Assembly: GCA_000787465.1 (NCBI GenBank)
Contig: JSYX01000056.1
Location: 1-61,045, forward strand
DNA: 61,045 nucleotides
From: Thermomucor indicae-seudaticae
Lineage: Eukaryota > Mucoromycota > Mucoromycetes > Mucorales > Lichtheimiaceae
Reading direction: 5' to 3'
A program made the position numbers and the translations under genes. Position 1 is the first letter of the stretch. The number at the start of each line of letters is the position of its first letter. Below, in pieces: positions 46,301-57,339 of this stretch. Below the pieces are notes generated by a model that saw nothing but the letters and a program-made list of their open reading frames with translations, searched no databases and had not been told where the DNA came from.

Positions 46301-47867
46301 TGCTGCATGATTAGCATAAACAAACAATGCGGCAACGCAGATAAACAAAATAGGGAATGCTGACCGACCTTGATTTTCTCAGCCTCGTCATAATCTTTGG
46401 ACTCAGCGGCCTGCTTCTTGCTGATTTCAAGGTCTATCAAGATCTTTACAAAACGTGACAATTTATCGCTCAGTTGCTTGTACGTCTTTGCCAGCTGATA
46501 CGATTCATCTACGTGAAGTCTGTCTATGAGTTACCCAGACTATTATATTGTTTGATTCGGCTTACCTCGGACTGCTTCTTCTTCTGCATGGATAAGAGCA
46601 GATACCCATTGCTGCAGCTCAATTTCGACCGCACCGGGCCCTGACAGTCGGTTAACTAGACTGTGATTACTGGATACGCTAGTCCTGCGAGTGGAACAGC
46701 TCAGCATGCTGGTTTCGTCGAGAGGATGTTGGAGATGTCGTGACATATGGCTCTGCAGGCAATATTAGACATCCTGTTGTATCTGCTTTGAGACTTTGAA
46801 GGGGTATTTACCGGGATAGCTGATATAGTGCCATGGCTATTACGAAGCGGCTGTCCCAGGATATTCAGGGCTAAAAGGCCGACCTATGAGCGATTAAGTG
46901 ACATTATTAGTAGACCGATCTAGGAGAAAATGAAAGGCGGGGTTCAATGTCGATCCAAAAGCAGCGCACAATGAAGCTAGTTAAGCTGTCAAGGATCAGC
47001 GAATCAGCTGTCGTTGCCCCTGACTGGCCTATCAAGCTTGGCCGATTCATAGGCGGACTCTGCCAATCCTCCCCTTGCTTCATGTTGAGCCCACGCTTTC
47101 GCATTCCCAATCAGCATGATCTCATGATATGTGTGCTGATGTCCCCCGCTGTAAGCTTCGAAGTAAGCAAAAACGTGTGCGTACCTGATTATAGGTGTTT
47201 AGTCGATTACGATGACAGTTCCGTACGACAAGCCGTATATATTCGCCATCAGCGTTCACTTTAATTGATTTCAGCTCTCGCGCTCTGAACTGTGCTCGAG
47301 TGTTATTGTCGAGGCATACGTAGCTAGCCGGTAATAGTGTTATATCAAGGCGACATAATTATACATTGCATATCTCTTCTCACCCCAGTCTTGTAAATTC
47401 AATAATCATATCGTCTTCGTCGTCTTCCATCCCATCCGTAATTTGTCTTGCTGAATCATCGATAACATCGTGTGGATCTTTGAGAATACCGATGTACACG
47501 TCTATTTTCGTAGCGATCTTGTAGTGATGTGAGAGAACCTGAACTTTGGCAATCCGTGCAGGACCACAAAGCAAATGGATAATCAGATCCTGTGGATAAT
47601 TGGGACATCTAAAGAAGGGATTGATACGTAAGCAGCTGAGTGGGATGAAAATTTCCGCTAATAAATGACGACGTACTTTGGAGTCTGCCAACCCTTGACT
47701 TTGTTATTGCTCGGCAATTCGTCAGCGTCGGCAAGGTCAAAGCTTTCGTCATCGTTGTCGGATCGGTTGCGATTGCCGGGACTTGATGCTACTAACTGTT
47801 CTGGGCCGTGATCGTCGTCCCACGCCGAGCAATGCGCAATTTCGTAAGGCAGTGGCACGATCGTCAT
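43391..47867 (-). CDS. CEP104-like TOG/zinc-finger microtubule protein
   Basis: Animal CEP104 acts at ciliary tips and on centriole and microtubule plus ends. Fifteen exons: 47867-47677, 47608-47384, 47323-47185, 46883-46812, 46752-46566, 46523-46369, 46286-46179, 46109-45185, 45124-44664, 44594-44384, 44312-44278, 44224-44103, 44040-43932, 43871-43733 and 43671-43391; about 1119 residues. The N-terminal jelly-roll half includes VLSHHYKIATKIDVYI and YVCLDNNTRAQFRARELKS. Coiled coil follows (residues about 250-360), then a helical TOG array (exons 8-9, with EPL ... FGEDIVACVLSVK, LSEENQLQRIGEL) and a C-terminal zinc-finger block (CIFCEEVNPNFNEETLISHY, CPRCQ, CTRCKQPIPVEQWLQH, CPLC). Zinc-finger order matches human CEP104. 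One intron is GC-AG. Exons 10-12 are the least certain. Confidence 0.82.
46884..47184 (-). other. 301-base intron, about five times the local average
   Basis: Intron of the CEP104-like gene between YNQ and VGLLALNILG, both in phase 0. A 67-codon open frame runs inside but has no recognisable motif. Confidence 0.6.
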
Positions 47868-49196
47868 GGAAGGGTATTAATACCGAAAGCGGGCAACACC
47901 AAAGGTTCTAGAGCCTTTTTTTACTAAAGGAAAAGAAAAAGAAGAGGGAAAGAGAAAAGAGGAAAAGGAAAAAGAGGGTCTGTCAAGGGGGCCATGATTG
48001 ACTTTTTAGCCGCATGTGTTGGATGACCCATTTTTCGCTGAGTGCACATGTTTGATAGACGAGGCGCCGCAGTTTTGTGGCACGTACCTTCCCGAGAACC
48101 CGACCAAGGTTGCAATAACATGGTGTTTCAGCAAAAAACTTAATCATCATCAGATGGAACGCATCCTGCCGCAAGGTAGATGCAACTCGGACCAGCATCT
48201 TTAACATTTATCGGTCACAAGACAGACACACACCAATTGGGCGTCTCCGCGCCTGATCTAAACATGTCTATCAGATAGCTTGGACTGGGTTTGTCTCGGA
48301 TCTTTGCTTTTTCAGGACAGCCAGAGACAAGTGCAATTCTGTCAAAATAAAGACGTATCACAAACAGACAACTTGCTAAGCTTTGCTTATGCATATGTTT
48401 GAAAAGCGCCAGTTCGAGGATAAAGATAAAAAAGACGACGACGCAGGATTCCGAAGACTTTAATGGTGCCCGCCTAAGTGATGATAGGAGTTCCGTTTTT
48501 GAATACAATAGGACGTATAATACAAAATACCTCCGGGTCGCGGCATTCTGTAGCACATTGGTTACACATGCAGACACTCTTCCGTGGGACAAGACGACAT
48601 TATGGAACAATGTCAATCGTTTAAACCGGGTATAAAGCTCGTCAATCCTACCACCATTCTGCTTTGACGATCTGCCTCATTCTGGCACGTCCAGGATGAA
48701 CTAAGTGGAAGCTGGAAGACGCCGTCGTCTGAGCGCTTTCGATAAGCACAAGAATATGAACCAAGCGGTATTTATCCGACTCTCTAAGTACTAGATACTG
48801 GGGAATCGTTTGCGCACCAGCAATGCTTTCTTTCCGTTGACTGTTAAATGCACGTTAGTCGAAATGTATTTGACGTTATCTGTAAGCATTCCTTGTCTGT
48901 CTTGAAGATTAGTTTGACATGCTTGCAGTTCAAATGCATTTGGCATTCACTTCGTCAAGTAAAGCAGAGCATTTTCTAGGCTTTCATTAGCCTTGTTCAC
49001 GAGTTTCCGGACGGAATCCATTATTTTCAGCCGCAATTAATCTTCCACTCGTTCCAGTTGTGTGGCGTCATCGTCTGGAATGCCTGAGCAAAGTCGGTTT
49101 CGTCCCACAAACAAGCAACTTGTGTGTCCGAGGCATCTGAAGGGAAGAAAGCGCAAAAGATCCAGTATTACGCAGGTTGTGGATACTGTGTGTCTT
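47868..49196. other. intergenic, 1.3 kb, no gene seen
   Basis: Starts with a purine-rich tract (47926-47977), which is a pyrimidine tract upstream of the CEP104-like start on its own strand. The rest gives only short frames on both strands, none with motifs; no tRNA found by eye. Confidence 0.5.
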
Positions 49197-49991
<795 letters not shown>

Positions 49992-50142
49992 TGAGGTAAA
50001 AGCAGTGTCTTGTTCCTCTCGGATATCAATCCTCTTTTACTTTCAGTACTTTCAGTTCACGTTATTATAACTGTCAGCATCCTCCCAATAGTCTGCGGAA
50101 GTACGTATACAAAGAGATTGTTTTATTGCGGTACATGCAAGT

Positions 50143-51563
50143 CTACTCGTTGACTCTCTGAAAGACATATTCCTTTTCGTCACCCTTGAACGGCACGCCC
50201 AGCTCGATCAACTTTTTGAAGGCCTTTGCGAAATCTTCGTAGAACTTGTCTTGGTCTTTCGCGTAGAGTTCAAAGTACTTGCGGAACTCCTTATCGTTGT
50301 ACATTGCGATTTCGGCGGGCAACATCATGATGTCCGGGTTGTTCTTGTCGACGAATTGGAATCCACCGTTGGGCAGGTCCTTCTTGACCCATTCGCGAGT
50401 GGTCAAGGCGACAAAGTAGTCGTTGTTGAACATTGTGGGTGATTCGATCCAGGGACCCTCGAAGCCGCTGCGGTCAAGGTGGCATCGGCCCAATGTGTGG
50501 CCACCGACCAGAGCAACAATCTCTTGATCATTGAATCCCTAAGCACAGAGGGAGATCAACGACCGTTCGTGTTCTCCCGTGCTTTGTATCAACTTACCAT
50601 GCGATAAAAGATGTCGCGGACGTGGCGTTCGCCCCGAGCGCCATCAGGCAATCGACCATCGGGAGCGCAGGCTTCGGCGGAAATAGCGTCTTGTCGGCCT
50701 GGTCTCCATGGAATGGTGGGGCCACCCTGATTGGATCCAAGTGGTTTTAGCGTATGCGCATGTGTGAAACTTTGACTTTAGGTCTTACCAATTCTTGTAC
50801 CGCACAGACACCTGCCAATGTCCACAAATCACCGTAGCTTATATCGGGGTACTTGTCGTGGATCTTTTCGAGCAGATTACGGGCAACGTGCAGGCCCCTG
50901 TTGGCACTGTGGTTTGCCTCGGGATCGAATCCTGTATAAAAGTTAAAAGGCTTTTAGCAAAGACATGGCAAGAAAAAGAAGCGCAGACATACGCATTGTA
51001 GCTCCATTGCTGCCACCGGTGTTGGTTTCCTTGTCGTAGGTCCCGGAAGAATGCCATGCCAGGCGAAGAATAACAGGCCCGTAAGATCCATCGTCATAAC
51101 TATGGATTTCTCATGAGGATGGTCATATGGTTTACACAAAAGAAGTTATATTCTTACTCTGGGTCTTCATCCAGTAGTGCTGCTATATCTTTATAGACTT
51201 GGTTATAGTCGACCTGTTTCGACTTCTTTTGTGTTTCTTCTGGTGACTGTGTCTTGACGACAGTTTCTGTGGATTTGTGATAATAGTATCCAGCAGCACC
51301 GCCCAAAGCTGCCAAACCTGTTTCGACACAAAGCATCAGTTTTATGAACCTAGGTTTATTTCCAAAGTGATTCTCAAATAATTTTACATACCCAGATAGA
51401 GAAGTGTGTTTCTTGAAGGCTTGTTAGTACTGCTTGATGAAGCGTATCCGCGTTGCGAAACAATAGATGCATGAGCGCGTGGAGCAGCGGCGGCTATGGA
51501 AGAGCCGGTCACGGTCAAAAAGGCGGCACGACGTGGCAATCGAGTAGCAAGAGAACGAAGCAT
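50143..51563 (-). CDS. CCP1: mitochondrial cytochrome c peroxidase
   Basis: Class I haem peroxidase that reduces hydrogen peroxide with electrons from cytochrome c, in the intermembrane space. Six exons: 51563-51392, 51317-51158, 51099-50993, 50931-50789, 50726-50598 and 50538-50143; 368 residues. The N-terminus [15 protein letters not shown] is a presequence, followed by a hydrophobic sorting segment ([14 protein letters not shown]). The distal site is [12 protein letters not shown] (Arg, Trp, His), the proximal His in [17 protein letters not shown], and the tryptophan needed for electron transfer lies in the expected region (GPW, REWV). The terminal segment ends in YVFQRVNE. Length and exon phases agree with fungal Ccp1; catalase-peroxidases are much longer. 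Confidence 0.95.
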
Positions 51564-52273
51564 TTTTGTTTTATGACAAGGATAAAGAAGGAAGGAAGGG
51601 TAAATTTAAATATTCCATTCCTTCGATTTCGGACGGGCCGCATTCCTGAGTAAGCACTAGCCGAATGGATGGCGGTCTTTTATTATGGACCGCCCTCGTC
51701 CAATCATTGCAGGCTTACAAATTTTTTGGTTTCTCTCTCATGTGTGAAACCCTTCCACCCGAACTCGGGGTCGTGCAACAAAGATCAGTCCGCGCCGATG
51801 CTTTAGTTAGGCAGGACAATACGGACTTTATTACAATGACAGTTAGCAGTAGCTACTTAGTAGGGTTGCAAGCAGAATATCGTCCGTTACCCTGCATCCT
51901 GAAAAGCACGGACATGCTACAATCCCATCACGCATGATTATAGTTATAGATTGACACCATCCCTACTATTAGAAATACTGTATATGGCGACTAGAAATAA
52001 AGCATCAACCGAGACCAAGCCGACTGCACTTTGGATCCGAGCCATCAAGCTTTAGACCTTGAGGGCTCCTTTCCGAACAGGATCCTGATGAAACTAATTG
52101 GGGAAACACTCCAACTTTACACAGCAGACCACAAATTTCTTTACTGAAAACCCAGCAAGCAAAACAACGGGTTCAATTGGTAGTATGACGATGAAGTTAA
52201 ATATTCCGGCAAGTTATGAAAAGGGGAGGGGGGAAGGGTGACTATGAATATTAGTATGCAAATGACAGCCAAC
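51564..52273. other. intergenic, CCP1 promoter and DnaJ 3' flank
   Basis: No gene seen. A purine-rich stretch at 51577-51600 is the CT tract just upstream of CCP1 on its strand. Confidence 0.55.
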
Positions 52274-53373
52274 CTAGGCTATCCGAAGGGTATTGTTTTG
52301 TTCGATGCCATTCACGGTTACCCGCTGTCTACCGTTTCCATGATCTTCAATGAGCGTGGTTCCCTATAACATCGATCCAATTATTAGTCCAATTACTTCT
52401 TTACAGCGTCCTTTTTTTTTTCTTACATTTTGGTCCTGGATTTGGGTGATTGTTACTGTTTGTGGCTGGCCGTTAACAATTCGCGTGGATCTCGTAGTCG
52501 TTCGTGAGACTCCGCCGCCGCTCGAGTTCACGCTGAAGGAAGACGAGGAGGCAAAGGGGCCAGGGCCATCACCACCAAACATCATGGAACGGAAACCAGG
52601 CATGCCACCGAATCCGAATCCGCCAGAAAAGAAGGGATCATCGAATGGACTGGAGAACACGTCCTGACGTTGCTGTCGTCTACCGCCAAAGAAGGAAGGC
52701 CCGCCAAAGAAATCATCATCTAGCAAACTCCTTGTTGAGCTTAAAAAGTCTTTACAATAGGCAGAATATTACTCACCGAATGCAGAGAATGGATGTATCG
52801 AGCCAAAGAATTGTGCAAATATTTCCTCGGGAGAATGGAACTAATAACCCCAATGAATCATACTGTCCCCCTTGTCATATGACCATGATTGAGCCAACTT
52901 ACATGAAATCCTGCAAATGGACTTCGACGGGGACGCTCAAAGTCACTTTCGAACTCTCCGGCGCCATATCTGTCATAGACCCGTCGCTTTTCAGCTACAA
53001 AAAAGACTTGCATTAGTTTCTCCCGGGCATGGATGGGTCGGGGAACGCCACACAAACTTACGGTCAGACAAGATCTCATATGCATGACTATTTATGCAAA
53101 AAAATTCGCTTGTGTTATTCATCAACTTGCAGTGGGGGCCATTGTCATTTGCGCGGCTTACCTAATTTCCTTGAACTAATTTTCAAGATGTTAGCTTCAT
53201 GTCGATCCCCAGCAAAAGAACGGGCGGGACTTTACCTTTTCCCCTGCTTCTGGAGAAGGATTCTTGTCAGGGTGATACTTTAAAGCCAATTTTCTGTAGG
53301 CCTTCTTGATTTCCTGATCGGTTGCCTCTCTCGAAATCTCGAGGACTTCGTAGTAATTCACTGATCTCGACAT
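52274..53373 (-). CDS. class II DnaJ/Hsp40 protein (DNAJB type)
   Basis: Co-chaperone that stimulates Hsp70 ATPase. Seven exons: 53373-53236, a 14-base exon 53175-53162, 53087-53062, 52994-52903, 52840-52777, 52719-52427 and 52363-52274; 238 residues. The J domain covers residues 1-70, with [20 protein letters not shown], the HPD motif in YHPDKNPSP, and [21 protein letters not shown], rebuilt from four exons including the 14-base one. A Gly/Phe-rich region follows ([23 protein letters not shown]), then a Ser-rich [20 protein letters not shown] and a C-terminal beta-like segment as in DNAJB6/DNAJB2. There is no zinc-finger domain. Its start faces that of the HAD gene over about 650 bases. Confidence 0.88.
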
Positions 53374-54026
53374 CCACCACGATCTTTGAGAGAGAAAAGA
53401 GAGAAAGGGAATGAATTCCGTAGAATTTATGCCAGCTTAATTCATTTGAAATCCAGACAATGCAAAGCAGAACATCGTTGTTTTCATTGGTGGGCAAAGA
53501 TCCACATTGTCCCTGTTACTCGTCTCGTCATCCATCGCGTCATTTTGCTCACTTCCTAGTCTCAAGGGAGTTTTGCATGGAATATATGAATAAAAATATC
53601 CAAAGTGTATACCATCTTAAAGCAAGATACAATCAACGCAGTAAAGTGATCCGCCAACCCAGCGTATCTGGTGCGTAGTAGCCAGAAGCACTGTCACTAA
53701 CGTCGTTTTAGCTCAGAGGACTCATGGAAGTAATATTCAGATTGAATGTCCTGTTGAGGTTCTGGTGTCTCCCTAAATAGCGCACTGCCCTGCACGCTTT
53801 CAATCCATAGGTGGACGACTGGAATCGTTCACGGTAACCTAGAATACGTTTTTCGTTATGGCACTACAGGATCCACCTGAGATGTCATCAAAAGCGCGGC
53901 TCCTCTGTCAAGACGCTGACTATCAGTGCATTTTTCTGATGCGGCATAAATTAATACGGAATAAGTAGTGGAAGGTGGCTTTTCCTTTGCAGCAGTAGGG
54001 ACGACACACTCTGCATTTCAAAGTTG
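53374..54026. other. intergenic, divergent promoter region
   Basis: Between the divergent DnaJ and HAD genes. No gene seen. A CT tract (as purines on plus at 53383-53411) sits beside the DnaJ start. Confidence 0.55.
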
Positions 54027-55046
54027 ATGAAGTACATAGAGTCACTTTCGGGTATTGTAAAGGAGCACGGCTACAAGACGGTGGCGATTGACGTTTACGG
54101 TGTACTTCACGACGGTGCCACGCCATACCCATACTCCCGACAGTGTCTTGAGGAATTGACACGATCCGGGGTGCGCACGATCCTTCTTTCGAACTCGACA
54201 CGGCTCGGGCATGTTCTCGCCGCCGACCTGGAGCGCAAATTCGGATTCGCACGAAGCAGCTACAGTGAGATTCTTTCGAGTGGCGATTTGACGCGGCTGT
54301 TTCTGCATCGCGCATTAAAGGACGACGACTCGGGAACATCGTGTGTGGCGACCGTCAGTCCGCAGGGGATGACCATGACACCCGAGGAGTTCCAGAGCCG
54401 ATACATCAAGACACGACGGTTCTTTTTGGTGGGCAAAGACGATTATCATGGACCGCTCTTTGAAAGTCTGGCCGTGGAGCGTGTAGCGGATTGGCAGGAG
54501 ACGATGGATTTCGTCTTGCTTGGGATGATCGTTCGAGTCGTCCATGATAAGCCGTTGGACGTGTTTGATGAGTCAAGTGTACGTCAACACTATCAGAGCT
54601 TTCTCCAGCACTGCTTGGAACGACGGATCCCTTTTGTTTGTGCGAACCCGGATGTATGGGCACCCAACGGGCACCATGAGGATGGCGCCATCAGGTTGCT
54701 TGCGTGCCCAGGATATATTGGCAAGATGTATGAGGAGATGGGTGGTCAAGTGCTTTACTTTGGAAAACCGTTTGCAAGCATTTATGAGTATCTGATAAAC
54801 AATAAAGTGGTGGTGGCCGGAGAAGAAGACAAGCAGCAGCGAGTGCTTTGTGTGGGAGATAACATGGCAACCGATGTACTGGGTGCTAGGAAAGCTGGTC
54901 TTGATGTAGCCATGGTCTTGGGAGGCGTACACAGTCGTGAAGTGGACATGAATCAGCCAGCGGTTGCGGTGGAGCAAGTTGAAACGTTAGCCCAAGAGCA
55001 CCATTCTCCTGAACCGACGTTCATTATACCGTTATTACGCTACTAG
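54027..55046 (+). CDS. HAD superfamily class IIA hydrolase-like protein
   Basis: Single exon, 339 residues. It belongs to the class IIA HAD group (the NagD-like side, close to the bacterial subfamily TIGR01459 as I remember it). Motif I reads TVAIDVYGVLHDG, where the second catalytic Asp is Tyr, as in that subfamily, which has Trp there. Motif II is LLSNSTR, the lysine lies in VLYFGKPFASIYE, and motif IV is CVGDNMATDVLGARKAGLD. The substrate is unknown. All long neighbours are split by introns, and this gene has none, so bacterial origin is a reasonable suspicion. Start at 54027 is the first ATG of the frame. A phosphatase role is inferred. Confidence 0.8.
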   Translation: MKYIESLSGIVKEHGYKTVAIDVYGVLHDGATPYPYSRQCLEELTRSGVRTILLSNSTRLGHVLAADLERKFGFARSSYSEILSSGDLTRLFLHRALKDDDSGTSCVATVSPQGMTMTPEEFQSRYIKTRRFFLVGKDDYHGPLFESLAVERVADWQETMDFVLLGMIVRVVHDKPLDVFDESSVRQHYQSFLQHCLERRIPFVCANPDVWAPNGHHEDGAIRLLACPGYIGKMYEEMGGQVLYFGKPFASIYEYLINNKVVVAGEEDKQQRVLCVGDNMATDVLGARKAGLDVAMVLGGVHSREVDMNQPAVAVEQVETLAQEHHSPEPTFIIPLLRY

Positions 55047-55307
55047 AAATGTAGATAATAGAGCGATCAGTTACCCGATCCCACTTCAACAAGATATATA
55101 TATAGTCCCATGATTGATTTAAAAAGTAAAAAGAGGAATGGGTTCCATGCAAAGCGGATCCACCTTGAATTTGAGTTTCCATATCGAGAAAGTGTTTTGA
55201 GTGACACATACACACAAAGAGCCCCTCCATCAAACAGTGTGTTGTTATACAGAGCCTACGTTTATATCTTTCCTTCTTCCCTCTTCGATACATTTCTCTT
55301 GTGAATC

Positions 55308-56403
55308 ATGGAATGGTTATATCCAGAAGTACAAGCACGTATGCACTCAATTCATGCTACGCATCCTTACACACGCAAGTTTTGCGGGTGTATGTCTTTG
55401 AGAGGCGGAGGACATCTGGCCTGCATGATATGGCTGGTAAAACGAAGTGTATTAGAGACGCTGAGATTTCTGAGCTTATAGTAGCGATAAAGGGTGTTAA
55501 TCTGTATGGCGCCATACTTTCGTTTCAAGGGCGAAGTCGTAAGCTTGATTATTATCTGTCGAGCGAGGATACAGTGTAATAATCATCTTTTTTTTCCAGC
55601 TATCTTTTCATATCTCGATTACACTGCCTTGATGATACAAGGTGCAGTCTGCATCCTCTTTACCGTTGCTGCCCTTTTCTCACTCTTTGCGCTCTTCATG
55701 GTTGGTAACGTAGATAAAACGTGTGCAACTGAAAGAAAGAACGGCATAATCATATGTGCGCGATAGAATAAGCCTGCGATTTTACGCCAATCTCATCGCA
55801 CGATGTGGACAGTTGTGTTTATATTCCTGACGGATCTCTTTGTGAATGTGATTGTTTATGGCGTACAACGGCCCCAGTTCAATGACTGGTGTGTGAACCG
55901 ATCCCGCGACCTCCTCGACACCAATAACAATGGAACGCAAATCAATTTCACACCGAACCAGGCTGGATCTGATCTGTACAATTGCAACAAGCTTTGGGAG
56001 GATGAACTTAAGTTTGCTATCGTTCTCTATATCATGATTTCCATATGCTATGTAAGTATTGTATGAGAGGGTGGGGAAATGGATTGAGTTCCTGATAGGC
56101 GAGGCGGCGGGATAGATATACTGGGCGCTTTGTCTGTGGTCTTACACGCAAAAGCAACTGTTCCTGTTGACCGAACAATTCAGAAACCTGCAACGCAGTG
56201 AAGCCGCTGCTGCAGCCGCAGGCATGCCACCACCGCCACCACCTGCACCAATGATGAATATACGACCGTCGAGAAAAGCCGAGGAGGAGGGGCTCGAGGA
56301 GGAGGAGGATGGACAAAAGAGTCTCGCACAGTTATCTCGCTTGGCTTTTGCAAAAGCACGGTCTTTCTTTGAACGCCAAAAGAACCACCAAGCCTACTAT
56401 TAA
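55308..56403 (+). CDS. four-TM membrane protein of unknown function
   Basis: Five exons: 55308-55436, 55493-55538, 55600-55709, 55773-56051 and 56116-56403; 283 residues with matching phases. Exon 1 encodes MEWLYPEVQARMHSIHAT and a small Cys/Gly stretch (FCGCMSLRGGGHLACMIWL), the start of helix 1. Helix 2 is IQGAVCILFTVAALFSLFAL, helix 3 is WTVVFIFLTDLFVNVIVYG and helix 4 is LKFAIVLYIMISICYIYWAL. The loop between 3 and 4 (WCVNRSRDLLD, CNKLW) has two cysteines and sequons, so it is probably luminal or extracellular. The C-terminal tail has a proline run and acidic residues. It resembles small fungal tetraspan proteins in plan only; I do not recognise the family. Confidence 0.68.
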
Positions 56404-57339
56404 TAATATAACCTCTTGTCTTGCATCGAAATTATTTTTTTCCTTTCCCTGTTGATAAGAAAGGGATATGGTAGTTCTAAAAGATGGTGTGAGATATGCT
56501 TGGTTCGTTATGAAACGACAGTGCTGCCATTTGCCTACTTACACTCGATGTTGAAGCCAATCATGCATTCGGGGTCATCGTGTAGCAAAATGCCAGCATA
56601 CCGAGCGTCCATTGTTCCCGTTGTTAAAGCGAGGTAGACAAGTCAGCCAATGCGAGCATTGTCGAAGGCTGAGAGTCACCAATCGATCCCATGTCAAATG
56701 CACCTGCGCAATCGACAGCGGTACGGATCAAACATGAAATGGTTTAAAAAGGCTGTAAGCTGACCGTTTATTATATAGCACCAAATCCGAACAACGGTTG
56801 CCTCTGTGAAGTTATATATGACTGCAAATGCGTTGCTGCGCACTTGCAAGACACTCGTCCGATGTATACGGTCGCAGCTTTGTCACGACCAACAGCCAAT
56901 GCCGGACCAGTGCATGGAAGTGACATTGACCTTTTAAGCAAAGAACTTGATCCCTCGCTAGTTTCACCTACCTTTAATTCCACAGCTCATGAAATATGAC
57001 ATCATGTTACTTTTCCTAGTTACAGCTTCGACAAACAGACAATGCATAGCCACCAAAAAGTTTGGCCCAAATTGTTGTTTTGGCATGGATATAATGCGGT
57101 TCAGGACGCAGCAGCATGAGCATCGACAGATATGAGCGGTGCTGCTTGGCAAGTCGATTCGCTTCATCCGTAAAGCACCGGCTTTACTTACAGAGCCATC
57201 ACTTTGGATGACAGCATATCAAAAAAGGAGCACGGATCAGCACGCTTTCGATCGAATAGCAAAACGGAGTTGTGTCGTAACGTTTATTAGCGTGTCATTT
57301 AATCCCTGCTCAGCGAGACAGACCGAAAGGATTCTTTTG
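56404..57339. other. intergenic, about 0.9 kb, no gene seen
   Basis: 3' flank of the four-TM gene and promoter of the potassium channel gene. No motif-bearing frame on either strand. Confidence 0.55.

Noticed and set aside
46907..47110. 67-codon open frame inside a CEP104-like intron
   Set aside because: Flanking exons join in phase without it and it has no motif; it is not in the family.
48215..48635. Open frames on both strands in the 1.3 kb gap
   Set aside because: Overlap each other on opposite strands, no motifs, no codon pattern.
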